In this document: positions 1-8,699 of the stretch, piece by piece
Position numbering within the stretch: position 1 is the first letter of the stretch
Layout: each line of letters opens with the position of its first letter
DNA from: Helicobacteraceae bacterium
GTDB taxonomy: Bacteria; Campylobacterota; Campylobacteria; Campylobacterales; SZUA-545
Length of the DNA stretch: 56,159 nt
Assembly (NCBI GenBank): GCA_031288475.1
Contig: JAITRJ010000010.1
Coordinates: forward strand, 1-56,159
Reading direction: 5' to 3'
Notes under the pieces: generated by a model
Told to the model about the DNA's origin: nothing
Databases searched by the model: none
The model's input: only the letters and a program-made list of their open reading frames with translations
Program-made: the position numbers and the translations under genes

Positions 1-353
1 TAGACACAAACATCGTTTATTTCATCGCGCTTAACGCGCTTATGGGGCTTGGAAACGCGCTTTTCCAATCTCCGAACAATACCATCATTATGAGTTCCGC
101 CGACAAGCGATATTTAGGCATCATCGGCAGCTTAAACGCGCTTGCGAGAAACGTCGGCAATATCGTGGGCGTAACGTTTGCTACGACGATACTCTTTATC
201 GCTATGAGTTTAAAAGCGAAAACCCACATCTCCACGTATGTCAAAGGCGAAGAGGATCTTTTTATGTTCGGTATGCACGTTACGTTTGTCGTGTCGCTCT
301 TTTTCATTTTATGCGCGCTGACGTTATCCGTGTGGCAGGCGAGGAAGAATTAG
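1..353 (+). CDS. MFS drug/proton antiporter, C-terminal part (cut by window edge)
   Basis: The frame is open from the first bases and encodes about 116 residues, so the gene begins upstream. The visible part has two hydrophobic stretches (near 'VTFATTILFIAM' and 'FVVSLFFILCALTL') and a loop with 'NALARNVGNIVG'. That loop is typical of the last third of 14-helix DHA2-type major facilitator transporters such as EmrB, which export drugs or other small molecules across the inner membrane. The protein ends with a short basic tail (WQARKN). No downstream partner gene follows on this strand. The family call rests on the last two or three helices only, so substrate and exact subfamily are unknown. 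Confidence 0.7.
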   Translation, partial: DTNIVYFIALNALMGLGNALFQSPNNTIIMSSADKRYLGIIGSLNALARNVGNIVGVTFATTILFIAMSLKAKTHISTYVKGEEDLFMFGMHVTFVVSLFFILCALTLSVWQARKN

Positions 354-442
354 CGGTTGTGCTATCATTGGTCGCGATTTATCGCAGCAGCAAGCGCCAC
401 TTTATGTTTTTTGAATATAAAATATTCTTGTATTCCTATATT

Positions 443-1006
443 TCATTTTTCCATTTCATAATAATTTAAAACATATAAGTCGATAGCAATAATTTTCCAA
501 ACTTGCTCGTCCGGATAACCATATAAAAATATACAAACAGCCTCATAAGACACCCGCCGCATTATATCTATACTTTTTTCATCAATTCAAACGCGCTATT
601 TATCACTTGAGCCGGTTTTTCGGTTGTGATTTCGTCAGTTTTTGAATGTTTGATATGATAGTCGCGGATTTAATCCAAAATAGATGCAATGCCTTCACCC
701 ATTCAAAATATGCGTCAAAAACTTCGCCTGCATTTTTTCTCTTAAGCAGTTCACAATATTAATTCTCGCAATTTTATCACGCAACTCTCTTAAATAAGGC
801 GTTATTTTTCGTTTCATCGGCGCAGAATGTATTGAAATATCTTCTTTAATTAAGTATTTTATTGTATTCCAATAATTTGCACATCTATCTTTGCTCGTTC
901 GTTGTTTTACCAATTGTATTAATATTTCCATTATGCGATATTTCGCCGGCCTGTTTATAAAGAGCGAGACGATCTGGCAACGCGAAATGTTTAAAATAAC
1001 GATCAT
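443..1006 (-). pseudogene. Decayed gene of unknown function, split over several frames
   Basis: The minus strand has a 103-codon open frame (1006 to 695) whose end continues as protein-like sequence in other frames. One piece begins 'EVFDAYFEWVKALH' just past an apparent frameshift near 720. Another contains 'DYHIKHSKTDEITTEKPAQV' (about 580-660). The last, 'VSYEAVCIFLYGYPDEQVW', ends in 'NYYEMEK' and a stop at 443-445. Joined, these would give a protein of about 180 residues. I do not recognise the family. The region is more A+T-rich than the flagellar genes beside it, which suggests acquired DNA. Chance open frames are possible, but three consecutive soluble-looking segments in the right order make a broken gene more likely. 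Confidence 0.4.
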
Positions 1007-1239
1007 TCAACGATAAGACCGCGCGCGGTGTTTGAATCGCGTTTTATCGCGCAGCTGCAATCAGCGTTATTGCTTTATATCCGTCCTGATTAAGCGCAAA
1101 GCCGTCATCATTGCGGTTGTCCGTTCCCTGTCTGGGTTTTTCCGCAGTGATTGAAATCCGCCTGATCGCCCTATCACAATCCTTTTGCTTAATCGTCTCC
1201 GTACGCTCTGCCGTTAGAAGATTTTCGCGCGGGGAATGC

Positions 1240-3687
1240 TTACCGCTTCATATTGATTGCGCCTTGAATCAACTGATCGTTGGTGGTGATCGCTTTGGCA
1301 TTGCCTTCAAAAGCGCGTTGAAAAACGATCAGATCAGTCAAAGCCTGCGCCGCCTGAACGTTGCTGTTTTCCAGCGTCCGCCCCGCGACCGTATTCAACG
1401 GATTGCCGTCTTTGTCCAGATAAAAAAACGGCGCGCCGGAGTTTGCGCTTCGCATAAAAAGCGAATCTCCGATACGCATTAGACCCTGATCGTTGGCGAA
1501 CTGATAGACCGCAAGCTGCGCGATCTGGCTTTGCCTGCCGTTTGTAAAGGTTGCGATGATCTCCCCCCGATCTCCCGTCGCGTAGCTTTCAAAATCACCG
1601 CGCGCCGCGCCATCCGCACTGATCGAAGCGTTTTGACCAAAAGCCGTTTCTTTTGTAACGTTTACGCTGAACAGAAGAGGTTCGCCTTCGTTGTTGAGCG
1701 TTACGGATCTGTTCGGCGCGATATTGTCCGCCTGAGAGACGATCGAGTAGGCGCTTAACGCATTCAACGATTGCGTGTCGATCAGAAGGGTGTTCAGTGG
1801 GCTGAAAAGGGCGTATAAATCGTTTGGCGTATTGTTACCGGCGTAGACATTAACATTTATCGCGCCTCCTCCCTGCAAAGAGAGTTTAATTGCGGAATCT
1901 TCCACATATATACGGGCGTTCACGCCAGAGGCGGCGGAGTTGATCTTTGAGAGAAACGATTCAACCAACTCGTCTTCTTCATAGGTGATCAGAGCAAAGC
2001 TGAGCGGTTCTACCTCCATTCCGTTTATATTGGTCGAACCGTTCAGCAATGACAAAACGCCGTTCTGCGGATATATGATCAGCGACGATCCGCTCTTTTG
2101 CGTTAAAATCCCGTCGGCGCCAAGCATATCTTCAATGGCGGAGGCTACATCATTCGCGTCCGCCCCGTCCATCCCCGTCCAGCTATACTCTCTGCCGTTT
2201 AATATAAAGCTCACCCTCGGAGGAGCGCCGTCGGCGGCGTCCGCTTTAACATTAAGCTGGTAACCGTAACCCGCGTTGGTGAAAACAGGGCTTTTACCAA
2301 ACGCAAACAGCAGATTTTCGCCCCCTTGCAGATCAAGCTCTTTGCCGCCAAATGTTACCTGCGACAAAAGACTTGAGCTTGAGACGCTCCCCAGCCGTTT
2401 AAGCTTCACGCTTGTAAGCGGATCGTCGTAGCCGCGCGTGACGCTTTCAAGCTTGAGGCGATCACCGTTGGGCGCGATCGCCGTCTGCGAAGCGGTTTCG
2501 ACGGTTTCGTAAAAGGCAAGCGACGACACTTTATTCCTTGACCGTCCGTCAAACGACGCGAACATATTCCTCAGCGCGGCATTATCCGATTCTATTTTCA
2601 CGCTCGCGCCGCCTGCAGAGTTCAATTCAAATGTGCCGTCGTAGCGGTAGATAACAGCCGCGTCCCGGTAGATAGCCAAAACGTTGTTCTCCAGCGCCGC
2701 TCGAAGCGATTCTACGGTTGAATCCGCCGCGACGGTAAAAACTTCCGCGTTCAGCGGCAGGAAAAGACTCTGTCCGTCCGCGTCGATTCGCAGGCGATTC
2801 ACCGATCTGATCTCCAGAAGCGCTCCGCTGCTTACGGCTTCCGCCGCGCCGCTTTGGTTTATGGCGTCGCGGATGGCGGCGGCGATTTCCTCCGAGCTTG
2901 CCCCGGCTGCCCAGTCAGCATTTATTGCCGCGCCGTTTACAGCGAAATTCAGGGGCGGCTGAAGCGCGTCGTTTACTGTTTTTCGCAACGTTATACCGCC
3001 CTCGTCGTTGAGCACTGCCTCTTCGCCGCCGCTCACGAAAAGTACTTTGTCACCCTCCTTTGCGCCGGCGCTGAGCGAGGTTAAAAGAGAACTTAACAAG
3101 GCGGGCGAATCTTTCACGGCGGCTGTCAGGTTTGCTTTAAGCGAGGCTGTTGTTGTGGCGATGGGAGGAAAGTAGATATTTTCGGGGATAAAGATTGACG
3201 TTTGCGCGCTTACGCCGCTTAACCCTCCGGTAGGAACATTGGGCAGAATACGCCACGCGCCATCTTCGTATACCATATTGCCATAGCTTGTACCCAGTAC
3301 ATAGTTGCCATTTTGGGTAACCAGCATACCGTTCTGATCGCGGCTGAACGCGCCGTTGCGGGTATAGGCGATTTTACTCGCGTCTATAACGTTTGACGCG
3401 GTTACGCCAAACCATCCGTCGTCCGCGATCGCGAAATCAAAAGTGCTGTCTGTCTGTTGATAACTGCCGCTTCTCGTGTCGATTGCGGTTGCTCCTACTC
3501 TTGCGCCGTAGCCTTTATCGCTGGTTACGCCGCTCTGCGCGAATAACGACGAAAAAAGCGTGGCGAACTCGATCGTACTGCCCTTGTAGCCGGCGGTGTT
3601 TATGTTGGCGATATTGTTTGCTGTTGTGTCAATGGCGCTCTGCTGAGTTTTGACCCCTGTCACCGCCGACCAGAAGCCGCCGTTCAT
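1240..3687 (-). CDS. flgE: Flagellar hook protein FlgE
   Basis: Encodes 815 residues. The N-terminus has the rod/hook motif (SAVTGVKTQQSAIDTTANNIANINT, here cut: 'IDTTANNIANINTAGYKGS', residues about 18-36). The C-terminus has the matching coiled segment ('NVQAAQALTDLIVFQRAFEG'), followed by 'AINMKR'. These ends form the D0/D1 core of the hook. The long middle (residues about 100-700) is the variable surface part; hooks of this phylum are larger than the roughly 400-residue enterobacterial FlgE. Its ATG overlaps the flgD stop by four bases (ATGA), so the two are translationally coupled. It is the last gene of fliK-flgD-flgE and should depend on the sigma54-type promoter before fliK. Campylobacterota often carry two FlgE paralogues with inconsistent names; this is the one in the fliK-flgD operon. 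Confidence 0.93.
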   Translation of the reverse strand: MNGGFWSAVTGVKTQQSAIDTTANNIANINTAGYKGSTIEFATLFSSLFAQSGVTSDKGYGARVGATAIDTRSGSYQQTDSTFDFAIADDGWFGVTASNVIDASKIAYTRNGAFSRDQNGMLVTQNGNYVLGTSYGNMVYEDGAWRILPNVPTGGLSGVSAQTSIFIPENIYFPPIATTTASLKANLTAAVKDSPALLSSLLTSLSAGAKEGDKVLFVSGGEEAVLNDEGGITLRKTVNDALQPPLNFAVNGAAINADWAAGASSEEIAAAIRDAINQSGAAEAVSSGALLEIRSVNRLRIDADGQSLFLPLNAEVFTVAADSTVESLRAALENNVLAIYRDAAVIYRYDGTFELNSAGGASVKIESDNAALRNMFASFDGRSRNKVSSLAFYETVETASQTAIAPNGDRLKLESVTRGYDDPLTSVKLKRLGSVSSSSLLSQVTFGGKELDLQGGENLLFAFGKSPVFTNAGYGYQLNVKADAADGAPPRVSFILNGREYSWTGMDGADANDVASAIEDMLGADGILTQKSGSSLIIYPQNGVLSLLNGSTNINGMEVEPLSFALITYEEDELVESFLSKINSAASGVNARIYVEDSAIKLSLQGGGAINVNVYAGNNTPNDLYALFSPLNTLLIDTQSLNALSAYSIVSQADNIAPNRSVTLNNEGEPLLFSVNVTKETAFGQNASISADGAARGDFESYATGDRGEIIATFTNGRQSQIAQLAVYQFANDQGLMRIGDSLFMRSANSGAPFFYLDKDGNPLNTVAGRTLENSNVQAAQALTDLIVFQRAFEGNAKAITTNDQLIQGAINMKR

Positions 3688-4355
3688 TGCCGATCTTTGA
3701 TCGCCCTGATCGAATCGAGCGTATAATACGCGCCGCCAAGATAGAGGCGCGGGGTCGTCTGATCGAGCACGACAGACTCTATTGGATACACCCCAAGATC
3801 ACTAGTGTAGGATTTGCCGGTGTTGAGACCGGTGTACTCCGCGTAAATACGGTATACGCCGGCGCCAACCGTGTTGCCGCTGTTATCCTTGCCATCCCAT
3901 GTAAATTCGCGCAGCCCTTTTTCGAGATAATCCAGCTTAATTGTACGGACGATGCCCCCGTCGGAATCTATGACCGTCAATACGGCGTTTTCGCAATCGT
4001 CTTCATAGTAGAGCGAATCGGTATACGAGTTTGCGCTGTCCAGAAACTGCACAGCGTTCAATCCCGTGTCGGCGAGCTTGCCCACCGCGCTTACAAGCTG
4101 ATAGGCGCTTGTGAGCTTAAACTGCGCCACCATATTTTCCATCTCGTTCTGAATATTCTCCTGCGCTTCAACTACCGCCATATCCGATATTTGAGAGAGC
4201 ATTTTATCCGTGTCCATCGGACTGGTTGGATCCTGATACTGCAACTCCACCATCAGCAGTTTTAGAAAGTCGTCTTTTCCAAGAACGCTCGTCTCATTGT
4301 AGGTAACCGTCTGCGTGGTCGCACCCACAAGATCACTTGAGATAATGTCCGCCAT
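3684..4355 (-). CDS. flgD: Flagellar hook assembly scaffolding protein FlgD
   Basis: 223 residues from the ATG at 4355, chosen over the longer open frame because AAGGAG sits about six bases upstream and the FlgD family pattern begins there. The N-terminal motif 'KDDFLKLLMVELQYQDPTSP' (about residues 23-42) followed by 'MDTDKMLSQISDMAVVEA' is the FlgD signature. The second half contains 'REFTWDGKDNSGNTVGAGVY', the FlgD Ig-like domain. FlgD caps the growing hook and guides FlgE addition, then leaves when the hook is complete. The gene lies 10 bases after fliK and overlaps flgE by four bases, as expected for the hook operon of this phylum. Confidence 0.95.
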   Translation of the reverse strand: MADIISSDLVGATTQTVTYNETSVLGKDDFLKLLMVELQYQDPTSPMDTDKMLSQISDMAVVEAQENIQNEMENMVAQFKLTSAYQLVSAVGKLADTGLNAVQFLDSANSYTDSLYYEDDCENAVLTVIDSDGGIVRTIKLDYLEKGLREFTWDGKDNSGNTVGAGVYRIYAEYTGLNTGKSYTSDLGVYPIESVVLDQTTPRLYLGGAYYTLDSIRAIKDRQ

Positions 4356-4365
4356 TGTCAGCTCC

Positions 4366-7155
4366 TTAGCCGTAGAGTAACATCTCCAACGAGGTTTTCT
4401 CAGGTTCAAAAGCAAATTCCGTGCCCTTTTCATCATCACTATACTGTTTTTCACGTTTCTGTCGTTCGCCGTTTGGATTCTGATAGGAGATATTCACGTC
4501 GCTGAAGCCGTAGTGCAGGAGGTTCTGCCTGAACTCCGCGCTGTTTTGGACAAGAAGCGCCATCGCCTGCTGACTGGAATGAACGCTTACCTGCAAACTC
4601 TGTCCGCGATGCGTAAGCGTTACCTCCGTTCTGCCAAGTTCGGGCGGATCAAGTACGATTACCAAACGCGTGATCGGCGGCTTGTAGTTTTGCGCCGCCT
4701 CTATGATGCGATCGGCAAAACGCGCAACGATTTGCCTTGCCGTAACGATCTTGCTAAAAAGTTTCTCGTTAGCCGTTTCGGTCTTTACTGGCTGTTCGCT
4801 CTTGATCGTCTCGGTTTCGTCGTTCTTGCCGCCCTCCCGCGTCGGCGCTTCAACAGACCTTTGCGCGGTCAAATCAAGGCTCACGGGCGCAGTTTCAGCG
4901 ATTTCATTGGGAAAAGTTTTCGCTGCAGCTATGTTCTGAAGAAGGGTTTCAGTACTAATCGCAACGGGCTTGAGCGGTTCGCTGTCTTTTGGCAGTTCCG
5001 ACGGCTTGGCGGATTGCGCAAAAATCAATGGCTTTATAGGCGTTTCCGCCGGTTTGGGCGCGGATGATTCACGATAGGTTTGCGAATTGGCACGTTCGGT
5101 GCGTTCATCGATCGATCTCATTCTCTTTGTTTCGTTTTTTACGTTTTTTTCTGTGATCTCGGTGTTTTGAGCTATACGAAAATCTCGTTCTTGCATCTCT
5201 TTTTCAAAAACCTGCTTCCTTACGATTTCGCTCGTTTTTATATCGGTTTTTTGATAAACTTCTTTAATCTCAGTGTCGATCGGTTCGCTTACCGTTTTTT
5301 CTTTGTCAATATTTGTGGTTTTTGTTGTATCTTCTTCTATTTTGGCATTGTATTTCTCCGTTTTTTCAATTGGCTTTTCGTCAATCATTGCGGTTTTTTT
5401 GACTACGTTTTTCTCTTCAGTTTTGATGTTCTGTGTCTCCTCATGACGCACTATTTTTTCTTCTATTTTGATCGTCATATTTGGCGCTGGACTTTCCGTC
5501 TTGAGCGTCTCTTTTAATAGTGTCTTTTTCGCTTCTAATATATTTATTAATATCTCTTTTTTGCCTGCGGGTTTTGTTTCAGACGTTTCCTCTGGAATTA
5601 AATTGGTTTTGATCAACTTTTTATTTTTCTTTGGACTTTCGGCGGACGCAGCTTTTTCTTTCTTTCGTTCCATACCGTTAATATACTCAAGCGCTTTTGC
5701 TAGCGGTGCGTTCTTTATTGCGGATATTTGTGCCTCTTTCATCGGCGGCGGGTTATAAGATTTTTTCCACAAGTCCCCGCCCTCATTTTTCGGCGCTCTG
5801 GCGGACGCGATCCCCTTTGGCGCAACGCCGGACTCCAATGGCGGTTTTACCGAATCTTCCGCCGCCTGCCGTGGTTTGGGATCAGCGGATGGCGCGCGCT
5901 CTGTACCGATCAGAACCACTGCCAGTTTGAGGTTTTCCGCCGGTTTCACTAAAAAATGATTTTTTTCACCGTCGTTTGATGGTTTGATCGCGGTTGTTTC
6001 CGACTTGAAAAGTTTGTCTGATATCAAAAGCTCGCGGCGCTTATCGCCGGGGACAAGAGGCAGCATCTCCTTGTGGACTTCGACGGGTTTGACAGGCACG
6101 GTTCGTTCCTTACTGTATGAGAGATCGATCGCGATCTTGGCAGGACTGAACGGTTCGTTTGATGGAGAAAACGCGCGGCGCGCATCAACAGAAGCGGACA
6201 TTGCCGATGGACTGAAAGAATCGGTTATTTTGTCCGTTACTTTTTCCTCATTTGTCGGCTGCGCAGATTTTTGATTCTTCTCCACCTCCGCCTTTTGCGC
6301 TATTGAAAATGTTGTTTTCACATCTAAATAAATCTCTTTATTTCTTATGCTCACTATCGCTTCTGTCTTTGCTGGAATTCGTGCTTTATCTTTGTTTTTT
6401 TCTTCGGCGGCAATCTCTAGCTTATGTGCTGCATTTGCCGTAACTTCCAACGTTTTGATCGGTACGATCTTTTCCGCTTTTATCATTTCAGTCGTATCGA
6501 TTGAATACGCCTCAATGGTCTTATCTGTCTTTGCGTTGTATTGAACGACTTCTATTCTTTTTGGTTCTAAGTTATTTCTTTTGGCGATCTCTATAAGTTT
6601 GAATATGTCTTTTTTCGCCGCAATCTCTTTGATTTCATTACTGTTATTTATTGTATCCAGCGCTTCGTCCAATTTCTTGTACGCCAAATAACTTTCCACC
6701 GTTTTTTCAAAAGGTTTGTGCGGCATCTGCTTCTGAGATGATTTTTGAATTGGCTTTATGCGCGGCCGGTCATTTTTATAGATGATATCAAGCACTTTTA
6801 TGGGATCATAGTTTTTCTCTCTCCTCGGCTTTTCTTCCGCTTTCTTTGATTCTGATTTCGTCTGAAGATCAACTTTCGCGTCGCTTTGAAGCGTGATTTT
6901 TGCGTAGCTTGTCTTTACCTCTGACAGAACTTTATTTGTTTCGATCGGTTTTGTCTCCAGCCTCACGATCGCGGTTTTTACTGACACCGCTGTCTCTCTT
7001 TGGGGTGAATTGGCTTTATGCGTGGCTGTCTCAACCGCGTTTTTAAGCAGTTTCCCAAAGTTCTTTACGCTTTTTTCGGCCGGTAAGGCGGCTTTGCGCG
7101 CCCCTTTTGGTAAACTTTTATCAACCCCAATTTTCAGCAGTTCGGCCAAAATCAT
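4366..7155 (-). CDS. fliK: Flagellar hook-length control protein FliK
   Basis: 929 residues from the ATG at 7155. The C-terminal 130 residues contain 'LDPPELGRTEVTLTHRG' and 'LQVSVHSSQQAMALL', the conserved FliK domain that switches the export gate from hook to filament substrates. The rest is a long, Lys/Glu/Thr-rich, low-complexity ruler region, as FliK proteins vary greatly in length. A longer frame would start at 7236, but a sigma54-type promoter (7187-7200) lies inside that extension. The ATG at 7155 has AAGG about six bases upstream and lies about 20 bases after the predicted transcription start, so I prefer it. First gene of fliK-flgD-flgE. At 929 residues it is longer than most FliK proteins, which could mean a longer hook or simply an expanded disordered region. 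Confidence 0.88.
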   Translation of the reverse strand: MILAELLKIGVDKSLPKGARKAALPAEKSVKNFGKLLKNAVETATHKANSPQRETAVSVKTAIVRLETKPIETNKVLSEVKTSYAKITLQSDAKVDLQTKSESKKAEEKPRREKNYDPIKVLDIIYKNDRPRIKPIQKSSQKQMPHKPFEKTVESYLAYKKLDEALDTINNSNEIKEIAAKKDIFKLIEIAKRNNLEPKRIEVVQYNAKTDKTIEAYSIDTTEMIKAEKIVPIKTLEVTANAAHKLEIAAEEKNKDKARIPAKTEAIVSIRNKEIYLDVKTTFSIAQKAEVEKNQKSAQPTNEEKVTDKITDSFSPSAMSASVDARRAFSPSNEPFSPAKIAIDLSYSKERTVPVKPVEVHKEMLPLVPGDKRRELLISDKLFKSETTAIKPSNDGEKNHFLVKPAENLKLAVVLIGTERAPSADPKPRQAAEDSVKPPLESGVAPKGIASARAPKNEGGDLWKKSYNPPPMKEAQISAIKNAPLAKALEYINGMERKKEKAASAESPKKNKKLIKTNLIPEETSETKPAGKKEILINILEAKKTLLKETLKTESPAPNMTIKIEEKIVRHEETQNIKTEEKNVVKKTAMIDEKPIEKTEKYNAKIEEDTTKTTNIDKEKTVSEPIDTEIKEVYQKTDIKTSEIVRKQVFEKEMQERDFRIAQNTEITEKNVKNETKRMRSIDERTERANSQTYRESSAPKPAETPIKPLIFAQSAKPSELPKDSEPLKPVAISTETLLQNIAAAKTFPNEIAETAPVSLDLTAQRSVEAPTREGGKNDETETIKSEQPVKTETANEKLFSKIVTARQIVARFADRIIEAAQNYKPPITRLVIVLDPPELGRTEVTLTHRGQSLQVSVHSSQQAMALLVQNSAEFRQNLLHYGFSDVNISYQNPNGERQKREKQYSDDEKGTEFAFEPEKTSLEMLLYG

Positions 7156-7186
7156 CAAAAACCTTGCAAAGATATTGCCTTTGCAA

Positions 7187-7200
7187 GCAAATTTTATTCC
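7187..7200 (-). promoter_or_regulatory. Sigma54-type promoter for fliK-flgD-flgE
   Basis: On the minus strand GGAATAAAATTTGC has GG and GC separated by exactly 10 bases, the hallmark spacing of -24/-12 sigma54 promoters, and TTTGCTT fits the -12 element. Transcription would start near 7175, about 20 bases before the ATG at 7155. The same GGAA-N8-GC layout recurs before flagellin and flgI. Sigma54 (RpoN) with FlgSR control of hook genes is established in Campylobacter and Helicobacter. Its use here is inferred from the motif. Confidence 0.65.
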
Positions 7201-7278
7201 TGTAAAACTGGCGTTAAGGAAGCGCATCCGAGCCATTTTTCGCTAGACTTCCCAACGTAACCCAATTCAAGGCCAATT

Positions 7279-8259
7279 GTGGTATCTCTTACCATTAAAA
7301 ATTACAACTTACGGCGGTTTACGATCGAGGCGAAGCGCGATATGGAGCATTATCTTTCGTTTGTGCAAACGGAAGTGAGCGACTACACCTTTGCTCAAAA
7401 TTACATATGGCTCAGCCGGTCGAGCGGTTTTTACGCCATCGTCAACGACACCTTCTGCCTTTTCCTTTTGAGCGGAGAGGAACTGACTATGCTTCTGCCG
7501 CCGCTGGGAAAGCCGGAAAAAGCCAACGACGCGTTAATCGAATGCTTTGAGATTATGAATGAACATAATTCCTCCATCTACTATTCCAGAATTGACTATG
7601 TCTGTGAATCGTTTTTGCAAAGTTTCGTTAATTATCTTGAAGAGGGGACGATGTTTTTTGAGATATTAGAAAGCTACATTGTTGAGAAAAAGCTGGTAGA
7701 TTATATTTACGCCGCTGATGATCTGATCGAATTGAAAGGGAATGCCTATCATACCAAGCGGAATGAAATAAATAAATTCAGAAAAGCATACCCAAACACT
7801 TCTATAGAAATACTCGATCCCAATGCCCACGCCGACGCTATGACCAATTTGCTTAACCGCTGGATCGCCAATAGACTTAAATATATGCCAAAGGATCAAA
7901 CGGAACGATTTTTAGACGGCATCAGCGACGAGCGTTTCGCCATTAAGCGGATCTTAAAGCACTATAACGATCTATCTCTGACAGGGATTGTCTTGAATCT
8001 GGGCAACGATATGATCGGATTCACAGTGGGCGAAAGATTAGGGGAAGATTCCGCCAGTGTACTGATTGAAAAAACCGATTTTGATGTTTTGGGAAGCGCA
8101 CAATATATATTCAGAGAGTTCAGCAAGATACTGAAGGAACGCTATGGTTGCAAATATATAAATGTCGGCGACGATATGGGCTTTGAAAACTTGCGGAAGG
8201 TAAAACTCTCATATCGTCCATATAAATTGGTTACAAAATACACGATCTACCAAAAATGA
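7279..8259 (+). CDS. DUF2156 / phosphatidylglycerol lysyltransferase-like protein
   Basis: 326 residues from a GTG at 7279, preceded by AAGG. The N-terminal pattern 'VSDYTFAQNYIWL' and the C-terminal 'NLRKVKLSYRPYKLV' are typical of DUF2156, a doubled GNAT fold related to the catalytic half of MprF/LPG synthases. Members with an MprF membrane domain transfer aminoacyl groups from tRNA to lipids; free-standing soluble ones like this have unproven substrates. The central 'GNAYHTKRNEINKFRKAYP' is shared in form with the second DUF2156 protein at 16411-17289. It overlaps the next acetyltransferase gene by ATGA and is followed by mscS, so the three are likely one operon. An ATG at 7342 is an alternative start but would cut the conserved N-terminus. 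Confidence 0.8.
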   Translation: MVSLTIKNYNLRRFTIEAKRDMEHYLSFVQTEVSDYTFAQNYIWLSRSSGFYAIVNDTFCLFLLSGEELTMLLPPLGKPEKANDALIECFEIMNEHNSSIYYSRIDYVCESFLQSFVNYLEEGTMFFEILESYIVEKKLVDYIYAADDLIELKGNAYHTKRNEINKFRKAYPNTSIEILDPNAHADAMTNLLNRWIANRLKYMPKDQTERFLDGISDERFAIKRILKHYNDLSLTGIVLNLGNDMIGFTVGERLGEDSASVLIEKTDFDVLGSAQYIFREFSKILKERYGCKYINVGDDMGFENLRKVKLSYRPYKLVTKYTIYQK

Positions 8260-8699
8260 TCATAAAGCGAGCAGATGTCACAGATACGAACGATCTGTTC
8301 GATTTGGAAAAGAAATCATTTTCAGACGATGATTGGCGGCTGACAAAAAGAGTGTTCAGGTATCATCTGAAGCTGGATCATTTTCTAGTCAAGGCGGTGG
8401 AAGATGGCGCGATTATCGGCTATGCGCTTCTGCTTACGCGCGAACATTCGGCGCGGTTGTACGCCATATGCGTTGATCCGCTCCACAAAAGACGCGGCAT
8501 CGGAGCGGCTCTGCTGGAAAAGACTATCGCGCAGGCAAAGCAACTAAATAAACGAAGGCTTTATCTTGAGGCGCGCGAGAAAAACTTCCCTGCGATCGCA
8601 CTTTACAAAAAGTTTGGTTTTGTAAAATTCGGCAGATTAAAAGGTTACTATCCGCGCGGACAGGATGGAATCAAAATGATATTGGAGTTGAAAAAATGA
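8256..8699 (+). CDS. GNAT-family N-acetyltransferase (RimI-like)
   Basis: 147 residues. Acetyl-CoA binding motif A is visible as 'ICVDPLHKRRGIGAALLEK' (about residues 71-89; R-R-G-I-G is the pyrophosphate loop). Motif B follows as 'LEAREKNFPAIALYKKFGF', which resembles RimI, the enzyme that acetylates the N-terminus of ribosomal protein S18. Target specificity cannot be read from sequence; other small GNATs share this pattern. ATG overlaps the preceding stop (ATGA), and the gene's own stop overlaps the next start in the same way. Translational coupling with the DUF2156 and MscS genes is therefore likely. Confidence 0.85.
   Translation: MIIKRADVTDTNDLFDLEKKSFSDDDWRLTKRVFRYHLKLDHFLVKAVEDGAIIGYALLLTREHSARLYAICVDPLHKRRGIGAALLEKTIAQAKQLNKRRLYLEAREKNFPAIALYKKFGFVKFGRLKGYYPRGQDGIKMILELKK

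Noticed and set aside
1007-1239. Start-less minus-strand frame after flgE (ending 'GFALNQDGYKAITLIAAAR')
   Set aside because: No ATG, GTG or TTG start and no family pattern; could be chance.
5080-5517. Plus-strand hydrophobic frames across fliK
   Set aside because: They are the antisense of Lys/Glu-rich fliK codons, which read as Phe/Leu; no start signals.
7156-7236. N-terminal 27 residues of the longest fliK frame
   Set aside because: No ribosome-binding site, and the sigma54-type promoter lies inside it.
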